A stretch of DNA of 64,000 nt from an uncultured Pelagibacteraceae bacterium (GCA_902519635.1 CABYKW010000001.1:1-64000), one strand, 5' to 3'. Shown: positions 20,822-31,185, counted from the first letter of the stretch. The notes: generated by a model from the letters alone, not told the origin. A program made the numbers and translations.

Positions 20822-22081
20822 ATGGAAAAGTATAAATGTAAATCAGTTGGAATTATTGGTTCGGGAATACAGGGAGTGTGTATTGGTCTTCAATTAATTA
20901 AAAAAGGAATCCCAGTAACTATATTTGATAGGCTTGACCCACTGTCTTTAAATTTTAAATCTGCATCCTATGGTAATGCAGGTCATTTTTCTCCTTACGC
21001 TGTATTACAATTTAACAGAACTGATATTTTATCTGACGTGCCTAAGATGTTATTTAGTTCTTATGGACCTCTTGCATTAAAATGGAATTATGTATTAAAA
21101 ATGATTCCTTGGTTTTCAAATTATCTAAAAAATTGTAATAAAAAATCAATGTTACATACAGCAAAATACATGCACCAAATTTTAAGTCTGTCTAACGATG
21201 CATATGAAGAAATATTTAAAGAAATAGACACAACTAATTTAATTGAAAAAAAAGGGATTATTTACGTTTGGACTAAAAAAAATTTAAAAAGCAGAGAACT
21301 TGAAATTAAAGTGAGAGATGATTTAGGTATAAGACAAAAACTTTTGACACAAAAAGAAATTTTAGAATTAGAACCAAATTTAAATCCAGTTTTTGATGCA
21401 GGAGTAATATATGAAGGAGCAATGCATGCAAGAGACCCACATGGAATTTTAAAAGAAATATTTAAACTTTTTTTAAAAAAAGGGGGAAAATTTGTTCAAG
21501 AAAACATTATTAGTCTTAAACAAAAAGATGAAAATCAAACGGTTATTAAATCAGAAAAGGAAGAATACATTTTTACAAAATCTGTTATTGCCTCTGGTGC
21601 CTTTTCAAAATCTTTAACAGATCAATTAGGAGAAAATATTCCTTTAGATACTGAAAGAGGATATCACGTTCATTTTAAAGATATGGATCATTTAATTTCA
21701 AGACCAGTAATTTTTTTAGATAAAGGTTTTGGTATGACGCCTATGAATCAAGGATTAAGAGCTGTTGGTACCGTAGAGCTAGGTGGATTAAAAAATCCTT
21801 TATCAAAAAAAAGAATTGATTATCTTATAAAGTCTGCTCATGAGCTTTTACCTCAACTTAAAAAACCTGAAGATGAATGGCTAGGATTTAGACCAACGTT
21901 GCCAGATTTTTTACCTATCATTGGACCTTCATTAAAAAATAAAAATATTATCTATGCTTTTGGCCATCATCATTTAGGCTGGACTTTAGGTGCAGTAACA
22001 GGCAAAATCGTCTCTGGTATAGTTGCAGAAGAGAAAACAAATTTAGATTTATCTCCCTACAGCTCAAAAAGATTTGATTAG
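20822..22081 (+). CDS. DadA-like FAD-dependent D-amino-acid dehydrogenase
   Basis: An FAD oxidoreductase of the DAO superfamily, closest in build to DadA, which deaminates D-amino acids to 2-oxoacids and passes electrons to the respiratory chain. Dinucleotide fold VGIIGSGIQGVCIGLQL at the N-terminus, SASYGNAGHFSPYA as in DadA, and the C-terminal FAD motif FGHHHLGWTLGAVTG. I chose ATG 20822 (419 residues); a TTG six codons upstream is possible. Overlaps the next gene by eight bases. Substrate unproven; other secondary or N-methyl amino acids remain possible. Confidence 0.78.
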   Translation: MEKYKCKSVGIIGSGIQGVCIGLQLIKKGIPVTIFDRLDPLSLNFKSASYGNAGHFSPYAVLQFNRTDILSDVPKMLFSSYGPLALKWNYVLKMIPWFSNYLKNCNKKSMLHTAKYMHQILSLSNDAYEEIFKEIDTTNLIEKKGIIYVWTKKNLKSRELEIKVRDDLGIRQKLLTQKEILELEPNLNPVFDAGVIYEGAMHARDPHGILKEIFKLFLKKGGKFVQENIISLKQKDENQTVIKSEKEEYIFTKSVIASGAFSKSLTDQLGENIPLDTERGYHVHFKDMDHLISRPVIFLDKGFGMTPMNQGLRAVGTVELGGLKNPLSKKRIDYLIKSAHELLPQLKKPEDEWLGFRPTLPDFLPIIGPSLKNKNIIYAFGHHHLGWTLGAVTGKIVSGIVAEEKTNLDLSPYSSKRFD

Positions 22082-22982
22082 GTATTATTTGTCAAAAAAT
22101 TATTTAGCTTATTTATTTTTAGTATTAGCCGCGTTATTTTGGTCTGGCAATTTTATTGTTGGAAAATTTGCAACACTATTTGAAGTTCCTCCACTAACTT
22201 TAAATGTTTTTAGATGGATTTCAGTTTGGTTTATATTAATACCTTTTACATATAAAGAAATTTACAACAATTTACCTTATATAAAAAAAAATTGGCTTGT
22301 TATCAGCTTCATGGGAGTAATTACAATAAGTACTTTTAACTCTGTTGTTTATTTTGCACTAAATTATACACAAGTAGTAAATGCAGTTCTAATGTTAGCT
22401 GCTATTCCTGCAGCAACAATTGTGCTTTCGTCTTTAATGAAAATTGAAAAAACAAATATTTTTCAAATTCTTGGACTGTTGTTGTCAATTATAGGAATTG
22501 GATCAATCATTTCCAACGGTGATATTCAAAAAATTATTTCTTTAAGTTTTAACAAAGGTGACTTATGGATGCTAGTTTGTGTAGTTACATGGTCTCTTTA
22601 TACTACTTTACTTAAAAAACATAAATTTAAATTTTCACAGTTTACTTTAATTCAGCTAATGGTTTCTGTTGGGATACTTTTTTTGATACCGCAATTTTTT
22701 TATGAAAAATCTATTGGTCTAGAACTAAATTTAAACAAAGCATTTTTTTTGATTCTTTTTTATGTGGTTGTGTTTCCAGCTATTGCTGCTTATTACTGTT
22801 GGCAAAAAGGTGTTCAGATCATTGGCCCAAATAGATCTACCATGTTTGTTCAATTGATGCCTTTATTCAGTGCAGTCATGGCGATCATAATCTTTAAAGA
22901 AAAATTTGAGTTTTACCATTTTACAGGGGCCGCTTTTATATTAACTGGTATTTATTTATCCAATAGGAAAGTTAATGATTAA
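22074..22982 (+). CDS. EamA/DMT-family permease
   Basis: Ten predicted transmembrane helices in two EamA repeats (ALFWSGNFIVGKFATLFEVP and GDLWMLVCVVTWSLYTTLLK). Members export or import small metabolites, often amino acids. It starts with TTG (22074, or TTG 22089) overlapping the DadA-like gene and overlaps the dehydrogenase gene by eight bases, so the three are one transcription unit. 302 residues. Substrate cannot be read from the sequence. Confidence 0.85.
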   Translation: MIRYYLSKNYLAYLFLVLAALFWSGNFIVGKFATLFEVPPLTLNVFRWISVWFILIPFTYKEIYNNLPYIKKNWLVISFMGVITISTFNSVVYFALNYTQVVNAVLMLAAIPAATIVLSSLMKIEKTNIFQILGLLLSIIGIGSIISNGDIQKIISLSFNKGDLWMLVCVVTWSLYTTLLKKHKFKFSQFTLIQLMVSVGILFLIPQFFYEKSIGLELNLNKAFFLILFYVVVFPAIAAYYCWQKGVQIIGPNRSTMFVQLMPLFSAVMAIIIFKEKFEFYHFTGAAFILTGIYLSNRKVND

Positions 22983-23925
22983 TGTGGCAGTTTTAGATGA
23001 CTATCAAGATATATTTCAACAAATAATTGATACTCAAAAGTATAAAGAGAAATATAATTTTAAGGTTTTTAATGAACCGTTTTCTAATGAAAATGAAGCA
23101 ATAGTTGCCTTAGAGGATTTCGAAGCTCTTTTTATAATGCGAGAAAGAACTCCAATTACGAAATCATTAATCTCTGCACTTCCAAAATTAAAATTTATAA
23201 TGACATCTGGGATGAGAAATAACGCTATCGACTTAAAAACGGCTAAAAAAAATAAAATAATAGTTTGTGGGACTGAAATTAATTCAAACCCTGCAGCAGA
23301 AATTACTTGGGCTTTAATATTAGGTTTATTGAGAAATGTGAGGCAAGAAGCCGACAATATGTTTCAAGGTTATTGGCAGACTACGATAGGTTTAGAATTA
23401 AAAGGGAAACTGTTAGGCATAATTGGCCTTGGAAAGATAGGATCCCAAGTAGCAAAGGTTGCAAAAGCATTTGGAATGGAAGTATGTGCTTGGAGTGAAA
23501 ATTTAAATTTAACACAAGCCAATCAGATTGGAGTTCTTCCAATGAGCAAGGAAGATTTATTAAAGAATGCAGATATAGTTTCAATACATGTTGTTTTTGC
23601 AGATAAGTATAAAAATTTAATTACAGAAAAAGAGTTTAAAGTGATGAAAAAATCATCTTTTTTAATTAATACATCAAGAGGCCTTATTGTTAATGAGAAT
23701 GATTTAATTCAAGCTTTAAAAGACGAGACAATCGCAGGTGTAGGATTAGACGTTTATGATCAAGAGCCTCTACCTCAGGATCACAAGCTAAGATTTTTTC
23801 CTAATGCCTTGTTATTACCCCATATTGGATATGTTACAGCAGAGAACTATTCAAAGTTTTATATTCAAATGATTGAAAATCTTAACGCTTGTTTAGAGAA
23901 AAAGCCCATTCGGGAACTAATATAG
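22975..23925 (+). CDS. D-2-hydroxyacid dehydrogenase (NAD-binding)
   Basis: Reversibly reduces 2-oxoacids. NAD-binding motif GIIGLGKIGSQVA near residue 146, the catalytic Arg region LINTSRGLIVNE, the Glu region VYDQEPLP and the catalytic His in LLPHIGYVT. 316 residues. In operon with the DadA-like oxidase and a permease: a plausible route is D-amino acid to 2-oxoacid to 2-hydroxyacid, but this is inference from position. Phosphoglycerate or glyoxylate reductase subtypes cannot be excluded. Confidence 0.88.
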   Translation: MINVAVLDDYQDIFQQIIDTQKYKEKYNFKVFNEPFSNENEAIVALEDFEALFIMRERTPITKSLISALPKLKFIMTSGMRNNAIDLKTAKKNKIIVCGTEINSNPAAEITWALILGLLRNVRQEADNMFQGYWQTTIGLELKGKLLGIIGLGKIGSQVAKVAKAFGMEVCAWSENLNLTQANQIGVLPMSKEDLLKNADIVSIHVVFADKYKNLITEKEFKVMKKSSFLINTSRGLIVNENDLIQALKDETIAGVGLDVYDQEPLPQDHKLRFFPNALLLPHIGYVTAENYSKFYIQMIENLNACLEKKPIRELI

Positions 23926-24035
23926 ACTTAATTTACAATTAATAGTTGTTTAAATTAAAAGCGTTGATAAACTCATATTGAGGGACTGATTTGTTTTAAA
24001 ATAAATAAATCAATGTATAAGCGTTTTGGGGAAGT

Positions 24036-24419
24036 ATGAAAAAAATATTTGGTCTGTTGACCTCATTATTAATATTAAATGGCTGCGCAGAGTCTATGGC
24101 TTTGCTGGGACCAGCTTCAAGTGCTATAGGAAGTAGTGCGATTGGAGGAAGCAACGTAGTTAATTCAACAATATCATCTGCCTTAAGCTATGGAATAAAA
24201 CAGCAAACTGGGATGTCACCAACAGAACATGCTATGGCTTATGTAAAAGAGCACAATCCAGACAAGAAAAAAGAAAGATGTGTAAGTTTTTTAGAGGCAA
24301 CTAATTCTGAAACTTGTGCTGCAGTTAAAAAAAGTATTCTTGAGACCAAAGAAAAAATTGTAAAAAAATCTAAGATTGAAAACTTAGCTTTAAAAGGAAT
24401 TCAAACTAGAAGAAGATAA
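24036..24419 (+). CDS. Small predicted lipoprotein
   Basis: 127 residues. MKKIFGLLTSLLILNGCAES is a lipoprotein signal with lipobox LNGC. The mature part is small-residue-rich (GPASSAIGSSAIGGSNVVNS) with two later cysteines (KERCVSFLEA, SETCAAVKK) that could form a disulfide, and a basic tail (GIQTRRR). I recognise no family. A Shine-Dalgarno GGGGAAG precedes the ATG. Convergent with metY, with a hairpin between them. Confidence 0.7.
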   Translation: MKKIFGLLTSLLILNGCAESMALLGPASSAIGSSAIGGSNVVNSTISSALSYGIKQQTGMSPTEHAMAYVKEHNPDKKKERCVSFLEATNSETCAAVKKSILETKEKIVKKSKIENLALKGIQTRRR

Positions 24420-24431
24420 GATCTAGTTTCC

Positions 24432-24458
24432 TAGCCCCACTTAAGTTAAGTAGGGCTA
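24432..24458. terminator. Hairpin between convergent genes, possible terminator
   Basis: TAGCCC-c-ACTT ... AAGT-a-GGGCTA, ten paired bases, centred in the 46-base gap between the lipoprotein gene and metY. It lacks a proper U-tract on either strand, so intrinsic termination is not assured; it may simply mark transcript ends. Confidence 0.45.
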
Positions 24459-24465
24459 AAAATTG

Positions 24466-25758
24466 TTAAGCTGCTAAAGCTTGCTTAATATCTGCTATGA
24501 TGTCATCAGGATGTTCAATACCTATTGAAAGTCTAACATAACCCGGTGTTACGCCAGCAGCCAATAATTCCTGATCATTAAGTTGACTATGAGTTGTAGT
24601 AGCAGGATGTATTGCTAAACTTCTTGCATCACCAATGTTAGCAACATGATAAAGCAACTTTAAATTATCAATAAATTTAGAACCAGCATCTCTAGTACCA
24701 ACATCCATTCCAACTAATGAGCCATATCCACCTTGCATGTATTTCTTAGCTCTTTCTTTAATCTCACCTTGATGATTAGTAGGGTAGATTATATTTTTAA
24801 CTTTCTTTTGTGTTTCTAAGAAAGAGACAACTTTCTCTGCATTACTGCAATGTTGTTTCATTCTAAGAGCAACAGTTTCCAAACCTTGAATAATTTGGAA
24901 AGCATTAAATGGACTTAATGGAGCGCCTAAGTCTCTAAGTAAAACCACTCTTGCTCTAATTGCAAAAGGAATGTTAGCTCCTGTTAGTTGAGGAACTGCA
25001 TCTGCCCATATAGCACCACCATAACTTTGATCAGGTTCATTCATTAATGGTTGTCTTTTTCTGTCTTTTGTCCAGTCAAAGTTACCACCATCTACAATGA
25101 TTCCACCTATTGAAGTTCCGTGACCTCCAATATATTTTGTCAAAGAGTGTATTACTATTGCAGCACCATGAGCTAAAGGTTTACATATTACAGGGGAAGC
25201 AGTGTTGTCTATAATTAAAGGTATTCCTTTTTTTCTACCAATATCTGCAACCTCTTTAATTGGAAAAACTCGAAGATAAGGATTTGGACAAGACTCTCCG
25301 TAATAAGCTCTTGTTTTATTATCTGTCAACTTCTCAAAGTTTTTTGGGTCAGCTGGATCTGCAAATCTAACTTCAATACCTTGTTGTCTCAAAGTATTTT
25401 TAAATAAATTTACTGTTCCTCCATATAAATCTGTAGAAGCAACAACATTATCACCAGCTTGTGCTACGTTTTGTACACTAAATGCTGATGCTGCTTGACC
25501 AGAGCCAACTGCCACGGCAGCTAAACCGCCTTCTAATGCAGCAACTCTTTTCTCAAGAACATCACATGTTGGATTCATGATCCTTGTGTAAATATTTCCA
25601 AATTCTTTCAAACCAAATAAATTTGCTGCTGTTTCAGCATTTTTAAATTGATAAGAAGAAGTTTGATAAATCGGAACTGCTACTGCAGTAGTTGCGGGGT
25701 CGCTTCTGTACTCACCACCGTGTAACCCAATAGTTTCCGGATGTTTAAAATTAGCCAT
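24466..25758 (-). CDS. metY: O-acetylhomoserine sulfhydrylase (PLP enzyme)
   Basis: Makes homocysteine from O-acetylhomoserine and sulfide. PLP fold type I, Cys/Met metabolism family: ETIGLHGGEYRSDPATTAVA at the start, GSGQAASAFSVQNVAQAGDN, and the PLP lysine in VIHSLTKYIGGHGTSIGG. 430 residues, the long MetY class rather than MetB. Preceded by AGGAG that is part of the SAM-V pseudoknot, and further upstream by SAM-II and a terminator, so both transcription and translation should fall when SAM is high. Confidence 0.93.
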   Translation of the reverse strand: MANFKHPETIGLHGGEYRSDPATTAVAVPIYQTSSYQFKNAETAANLFGLKEFGNIYTRIMNPTCDVLEKRVAALEGGLAAVAVGSGQAASAFSVQNVAQAGDNVVASTDLYGGTVNLFKNTLRQQGIEVRFADPADPKNFEKLTDNKTRAYYGESCPNPYLRVFPIKEVADIGRKKGIPLIIDNTASPVICKPLAHGAAIVIHSLTKYIGGHGTSIGGIIVDGGNFDWTKDRKRQPLMNEPDQSYGGAIWADAVPQLTGANIPFAIRARVVLLRDLGAPLSPFNAFQIIQGLETVALRMKQHCSNAEKVVSFLETQKKVKNIIYPTNHQGEIKERAKKYMQGGYGSLVGMDVGTRDAGSKFIDNLKLLYHVANIGDARSLAIHPATTTHSQLNDQELLAAGVTPGYVRLSIGIEHPDDIIADIKQALAA

Positions 25759-25766
25759 TTTTTTTC

Positions 25767-25823
25767 TCCTTTTTTAGTACTTCGACGAAATGTCGGGTGT
25801 ACAATAAAGTTCAAATACCCGGT
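25767..25823 (-). promoter_or_regulatory. SAM-V riboswitch (translational)
   Basis: On the minus strand: P1 CGGGU/ACCCG around UAUUUGAACUUUAUUGU, a short hairpin (ACAUUUCGUCGAAGU) and the pseudoknot strand UACUAAAAAAGGAG, which includes the metY Shine-Dalgarno. This matches the SAM-V class described from marine bacteria, where SAM binding masks the ribosome site. It sits second in tandem behind SAM-II. Confidence 0.8.
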
Positions 25824-25842
25824 TTTAATTTGAGAATATTTC

Positions 25843-25871
25843 AAAAAAAAACCACCGGCTAAAGCGGTGGT
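25843..25871 (-). terminator. Intrinsic terminator between the SAM-II and SAM-V aptamers
   Basis: ACCACCG-CUUUAGC-CGGUGGU followed by eight U on the minus strand. The 5' arm and loop (CGCUUUAGC) are complementary to AGCUAAAGCG of the SAM-II 3' strand (25884-25893), so ligand-free RNA can form an antiterminator while SAM-bound RNA frees the terminator. Confidence 0.85.
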
Positions 25872-25883
25872 CATTAGACTGTG

Positions 25884-25938
25884 TCGCTTTAGCTGGATTT
25901 GTTGAGCGCTCAGCAATTTGAATTAAATCAGCGCTACC
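25884..25938 (-). promoter_or_regulatory. SAM-II riboswitch (metA/SAM_alpha class)
   Basis: Minus strand: P1 AGCGCU/AGCGCU, the conserved loop GAUUUAAUUCAAAUUGCUG and the pseudoknot strand AAAUCCAGCUAAAGC, agreeing with the alphaproteobacterial SAM-II consensus. Placed between the promoter and a terminator, it should control transcription of metY. Confidence 0.85.
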
Positions 25939-25941
25939 CAC

Positions 25942-25970
25942 ACTTAACTACCTTTCTTAATTAGTGTCAA
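25942..25970 (-). promoter_or_regulatory. Predicted metY promoter
   Basis: Minus strand TTGACA (25970-25965, consensus -35), 17 bases, TTAAGT (25947-25942). The transcript would begin just ahead of the SAM-II aptamer. Confidence 0.6.
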
Positions 25971-26074
25971 GTTGTATATAAATACCTGAATTTCAAGCTT
26001 TATAGCCATACTTCCTGATACCATTTCGCCATGGATTTATTTTGTTATTTTCGACTTTTTTGCTAGTTTGAACT

Positions 26075-27325
26075 GTGAAAAAAAAATATTCAATTTTTAC
26101 TCTTATAAAAAATGCCTTTTCTAATAATGAAAATTGGCAAAAAATGTGGAAGAGCCCTGAGCCAAAAAAAACCTATGATGTGATTGTAGTAGGAGGCGGA
26201 GGTCATGGATTAGGTACTGCTTATTATTTAGCCAAAGAACATGGGATAAAAAATATTGCCGTTATTGAAAAAGGTTGGATAGGAAGTGGAAATACTGGAC
26301 GAAACACTACAATTATAAGATCTAATTATCTTTGGAATGAAAGTGCTTTTCTTTACGATCATTCAGTAAAGTTATGGGAAAATTTATCTCAAGAATTAAA
26401 TTATAATATGATGTTTAGTCAAAGAGGTGTGATGAATTTGGCTCACAATGAGCACGACATTAAAGAAATGAAAAGGAGAATAAGCGCTAATAGACTTAAT
26501 GGTCTTGATACTCGATGGTTAGATACTAAAGAAATTAAAAGATTAGTTCCTATAATGAACACAGACAATTTAAGATATCCAGTATTAGGTGCTGCTTTCC
26601 AACCTAGAGGAGGAGTGGCAAGACACGATGCTATTGCTTGGGGTTTTGCAATGAGAGCTGATGAAATGGGAGTAGACATAATTCAAAATTGTGAAGTTCA
26701 TAGTATTAAAACAAAGAATGGTAAAGTTGAAGGAGTTAAAACTTCTAAAGGCTTCATAAGTGCTAAAAAAGTAGCTGTAGTAGCATCCGGTCATACGAGT
26801 GTATTAGCAAAAACTGCAGGGGTAAGATTGCCATTACAAAGCCGACCGTTACAAGCTTTAGTTTCTGAACCTATTAAACCTGTAATAAATACAGTAGTGA
26901 TGTCTAATGCAGTTCACGCTTATGTAAGCCAATCGGATAAAGGAGAATTAGTTATTGGAGCTGGAACTGATGGATATAATTCGTTTACTCAAAGAGGGGG
27001 GTACGATGTTATAGAAGAAACCGTTAGAGCTATTGTTGAACTATATCCAATATTTGGAAAAATGAAAATGCTACGTCAGTGGGGAGGTATAGTAGATATT
27101 TGCCCTGATGCTAGCCCAATAATAAGCAAGTGCGAAGTGAAAGGATTATATTTTAATTGTGGTTGGGGAACAGGCGGTTTTAAAGCAACACCTGGTAGCG
27201 CTAATGTTTTTGCACATACTGTTGCTAACGATGAACCGCACAAAATAAATGCTGCTTTCAATTTAGAGAGATTTTCTGATGGTAGACTTATAGATGAACA
27301 TGGAGCAGCAGCGGTAGCACACTAG
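26075..27325 (+). CDS. soxB: Sarcosine oxidase beta subunit
   Basis: FAD-binding catalytic subunit of heterotetrameric sarcosine oxidase, which turns sarcosine into glycine, H2O2 and methylene-[17 protein letters not shown] is the conserved beginning; FAD fold [37 protein letters not shown] and the C-terminal [15 protein letters not shown] are family landmarks. 416 residues from a GTG start; a possible TTGTTA/TAGTTT promoter (26042-26069) would make this message leaderless. First gene of soxBDAG. Confidence 0.96.
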   Translation: MKKKYSIFTLIKNAFSNNENWQKMWKSPEPKKTYDVIVVGGGGHGLGTAYYLAKEHGIKNIAVIEKGWIGSGNTGRNTTIIRSNYLWNESAFLYDHSVKLWENLSQELNYNMMFSQRGVMNLAHNEHDIKEMKRRISANRLNGLDTRWLDTKEIKRLVPIMNTDNLRYPVLGAAFQPRGGVARHDAIAWGFAMRADEMGVDIIQNCEVHSIKTKNGKVEGVKTSKGFISAKKVAVVASGHTSVLAKTAGVRLPLQSRPLQALVSEPIKPVINTVVMSNAVHAYVSQSDKGELVIGAGTDGYNSFTQRGGYDVIEETVRAIVELYPIFGKMKMLRQWGGIVDICPDASPIISKCEVKGLYFNCGWGTGGFKATPGSANVFAHTVANDEPHKINAAFNLERFSDGRLIDEHGAAAVAH

Positions 27326-27327
27326 AT

Positions 27328-27678
27328 ATGATTTTAATAAATTGTCCTTATTGTGGTGAAAGAGATCAATCAGAGTTTTCTAATGGAGGCGAAGCTCATG
27401 TAGCACGACCAGAAAATTCTGAAAATCTTAATGACAAAGACTGGGGACAATATGTTTTTTATCGAGACAATCCTAAAGGAATTTTTTATGAACGATGGGT
27501 CCATTCTCATGGATGTAGAAAATGGTTTAATGCTGTTAGAAATACGTCTACAGATGAAATATTAGCAATTTACAAATTAAATGAAAATCCACCTAGTAAA
27601 GAAAGTTTTACAAACACTTTAAAAACGCCTTCAGGAGAACCAAAAGTTGGTTCTGGAAACTTTACGGTAAAAAAGTAG
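27328..27678 (+). CDS. soxD: Sarcosine oxidase delta subunit
   Basis: Small zinc-binding subunit of heterotetrameric sarcosine oxidase. N-terminal CPYCGERDQSEFSNGGEAHV supplies two Cys, and WVHSHGCRKWFNAVRNTST supplies a His and Cys for the zinc. 116 residues, two bases after soxB; the C-terminal 25 residues are a polar tail. Required for assembly in characterised enzymes. Confidence 0.94.
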   Translation: MILINCPYCGERDQSEFSNGGEAHVARPENSENLNDKDWGQYVFYRDNPKGIFYERWVHSHGCRKWFNAVRNTSTDEILAIYKLNENPPSKESFTNTLKTPSGEPKVGSGNFTVKK

Positions 27679-27681
27679 ATT

Positions 27682-30667
27682 ATGAGTGCTGCAGATAACA
27701 AAAATTCTTCCTATATAACTGACAAAGAAGTTTCTTTTAAATTTGATGGAAAAAAATATATTGGTTATGAAGGAGACACGATTGCTTCAGCTTTATTGAG
27801 AAACAACGTCAGGTTAGTTGCCAGAAGCTTCAAATATCACAGACCTAGAGGTATCTACACATGTGGAATAGAAGAACCAAATGGAATAGTTCAAATTTTA
27901 AATGAACATAATGAACCCAATACTAGAGCTACGGTAAAACAAATTTATGAAGGAATAAGAGTAAGTAGTCAAAATCGTTGGCCATCGCTTAATTTAGATA
28001 TTGGTTCAATAAATAACTTATTATCACCTATGTTTTCTGCAGGTTTTTATTACAAAACTTTCATGGGTCCAAAAGGTTTCTGGAAAAGAATTTATGAGCC
28101 AATAATTAGGAGAACAGCTGGACTTGGTAAGCCCCCCAAGGAATTTAGATCTAAAAGTATTCATCAAAATCATAACGTTGATATTGTTATTATTGGCGGA
28201 GGTTTAAGTGGATTAATTACTGCAAGAAAATTGATCAATACTCAATATGATGTTTTGCTTTTAGAACAAGATAGTTTTCTAGGGGGTATACTAAAAAATT
28301 CAAAAAAAATAAAAAAAATTAGCAACAAAGAACCAAATGAATGGATAAACGAAACAGAAAAACTTATTAAAGACTCAAAAAATATAAAGATATTAAAAAA
28401 CTCACTAGTAACTTCCTACAATTTTACAAACCATTTAATTGCTTTAGAGGATAAAAGTGTAGGAAAAAAAATTGACAATAATAAATCCGAGTTAACTCTA
28501 CACAAAATTAGAACCACACACACTATTTTGGCTAATGGACATATTGAGCGATTTATTTCGTTTAGAAATAATGACTTACCAGGAGTAATGTTAGCTGCAT
28601 CTTTTGAAAAATATATCCATCGATATGGAGTAGTACCAGAAACTAGTCCTGTAATTTTTACAAATAACTCTACAACAGCCTCACTTTTAAAATCACTAGT
28701 TGACCTTGGTCATAAACCAGCAGCTTACGTAGACTCAAGAAGTAAAGACAAAATAGGGAGAAAACTTTTAAACTATTTAGAGAAAAACAATATTCCTTTT
28801 TATATTAATGCTGAAGTGGAAGGTTGCGATGGCAATAAAAAAATAAAGACTATATCAATCAAAAAATCTAATAAAATTATTAAAGTAAAATCTTCGATGC
28901 TTTGCATCTCTGGTGGAATAAATCCTGATATACATTTATTTACCCAATCAAAAGGCTTGGTTAAATGGGATGATAAACTTGTTACTTTTAAACCAGATGT
29001 TTCCTTTCAAAATACTATAACTTTAGGATCTGTAAGCGGAAACTATAATTATGAGAAAACAGTTGAAGAAATTAATAACAAATTATCTTTTTTAAAAACG
29101 AAAAATATCAAATTGAAGATAGAACTAAACGATATCAGTAATTTTAATATAAAAGAGCTTTGGGAAACGAAGCATGAGATAAAATCTAATTGGTCTAAAT
29201 CTTTTATAGATTTACACAATGACGTAACAACAAAAGATCTTAAACAAGCAGTTAGAGAAGGGTTTGATCGCATCGAACATCTAAAGCGATTTACAACTAA
29301 TAGTATGGGTACTGATCAGGGAAAAATTAGTAGCATTAATTCTTTAGGAATAGTCTCAAAAATTTTAAAAAAGAAAATCTCAGAAGTAGGAACAACGACC
29401 TATAGACCTCCTTATGCTCCTCTTAGCTTTTCAGCTATTGCTGGAAGAAACACTTACGAATTTTATGATCCTCAAAGAAAAACTCCTATTCATAATTGGC
29501 ATATAGAAAACAAAGCAGTATTTGAAGATGTAGGTCAGTGGAAAAGACCCTGGTATTTTAAAAAATTTGAAATGGAAAGTATGCATCTAGCTGTACAAAG
29601 AGAGTCCGAACAAACCAGAAAAAACTGCTGGTATCCTAGACGGAAGCACTCTTGGAAAAATAGAAATAAAAGGAAAAGATTCTTTGGAATTTATGAATCT
29701 TATATACACAAATGCATTTACTAAAATGAAACCAATGAGTTCAAGATATGCGCTTATGTTAGGTGAAGATGGAATGATCAAAGATGATGGTATAGTCTGC
29801 AAATTTAATGATAAACATTTTATAGTAACGACTACTTCAGGGGGAGCTCCTAAAGTTTTAGCTGATATGGAAGAATATCTTCAAACTGAATGGCCGCATC
29901 TTCAAGTTTATGTGAATTCAATTACTGAGCAATTTAGCACATTTAATATTAGTGGCCCAAAATCAAGAGACATAGTGAGCAAAGTATTTACTGATGTTGA
30001 CTTTAGTAATGAGAACTTTCCTTTTATGACTTTTAAAGTTTTTGATTACATGGATACAGAAGTTAGAATCATGAGAGCTAGTTTTACCGGAGAACTTGGA
30101 TATGAGATTTATATAACTCCTAATAAAGCTTTGGAACTATGGAAAAAAATATTTCATTTCGGAAAAGAGTACGATCTTGTGCCTTATGGTACAGAAACAA
30201 TGCATTTGTTGAGAGCAGAAAAGGGCTATGTTGTAATAGGTCAAGAGACTGATGGAACTGTAACACCTCTCGATTTAAATTTTAATTGGATGATAGGTAA
30301 AAAGAAAAAAGATTTTATTGGAAAAAGGTCTTTAACTAGAAGCGATACATCTCGAGATGATCGAAAACAATTAGTTGGAATTATTCCTATAGATAAATCT
30401 GAATTTATCGAAGAAGGGCAACATGTTGTAGAATGTGAGAGATTGCCTAAACGAATAACAACTCCAGTAGAATATCTTGGCCATGTTTCATCAAGCTACC
30501 ATAGCCCTAATCTTAACCACTGTATTGCAATGGCAATGATAAAAGGAGGTAACAAACTTATGGGTAGTAAATTATTTGTCTCTTCAACTTATGGAACTAA
30601 AAACATACCGGTTGAGGTTGTTAGTCCAGTTTTTATTGATCCAGAAAATAAGAGGTTAGTATCATGA
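27682..30667 (+). pseudogene. soxA: Sarcosine oxidase alpha subunit, split by a frameshift
   Basis: Large subunit carrying NAD+ and the THF-binding aminomethyltransferase domain. Part 1 (27682-29724): ferredoxin-like domain (HRPRGIYTCGIEEPNGIVQI), FAD/NAD fold VIIGGGLSGLITARKL and the linker TTTYRPPYAPLSFSAIAGRN. Part 2 in the +1 frame, ending at 30667: GcvT domain with LDGSTLGKIEIKGKDSLEF, GELGYEIYI and LRAEKGYVV. The frames meet at six A (29619-29624): frame 1 reads REQSEQTRK-like sequence then derails, while the other frame continues with TAGILDGSTLGK. Combined length is about 995 residues, normal for SoxA. Between intact soxD and soxG, a consensus error is the likely cause. Confidence 0.9.
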
Positions 30668-31185
30668 CACAATTATTATCATCTCAAGGCATAGATATTT
30701 CTCAAAAAAATTTTCAACAGATCATCATTAGAGGTGATGGAAAAGATCAATTTAATGAAAAAATAAACCAGGAAATCTCCACATTTCCTCCATCTAAAAA
30801 TCTTGAAGTAACAACAAATGATAAATTTATATTTGCAAAAAATTCCTTTGATCAGTGGAGTCTGATTTATTTAGTAGAACAGGATTATAAAGAAATTTTG
30901 AAGTTTATTTCTAAAATTAATTCAAATGATGAAATTCTTGCTTCGGATTATTCTTATGGTCAAGTTTACTTTGAAATTTCTGGCGAAAATAAAAATGAAT
31001 TTTTAAATCAATTAACTCATTTTGATTTGCGTTTAAAAAAATTTCCAGCTTTTACAATGGCTCAAACTTTGATAGCTAAAATAGATTGCACCATATATAA
31101 TTTGAAAGACAAATATATTGTAAGTTGTAATAGATCTTTTGAAGATTATTTCAAAGATCGTCTTAAAGACACTGCTAATAATTGA
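30664..31185 (+). CDS. soxG: Sarcosine oxidase gamma subunit
   Basis: Fourth subunit of heterotetrameric sarcosine oxidase, with a GcvT-like fold. Weakly conserved; recognised from size (173 residues), a central DYSYGQVYFEISGENKNEFL and the HFDLRLKKFPAFTMAQTLIA segment that resembles SoxG, together with its position overlapping soxA by four bases (ATGA). Closes the soxBDAG operon. Confidence 0.88.
   Translation: MTQLLSSQGIDISQKNFQQIIIRGDGKDQFNEKINQEISTFPPSKNLEVTTNDKFIFAKNSFDQWSLIYLVEQDYKEILKFISKINSNDEILASDYSYGQVYFEISGENKNEFLNQLTHFDLRLKKFPAFTMAQTLIAKIDCTIYNLKDKYIVSCNRSFEDYFKDRLKDTANN

Noticed and set aside
24432..24458. Strong bidirectional intrinsic terminator
   Set aside because: The stem is good but neither strand has a U-tract, so only a tentative terminator is listed.
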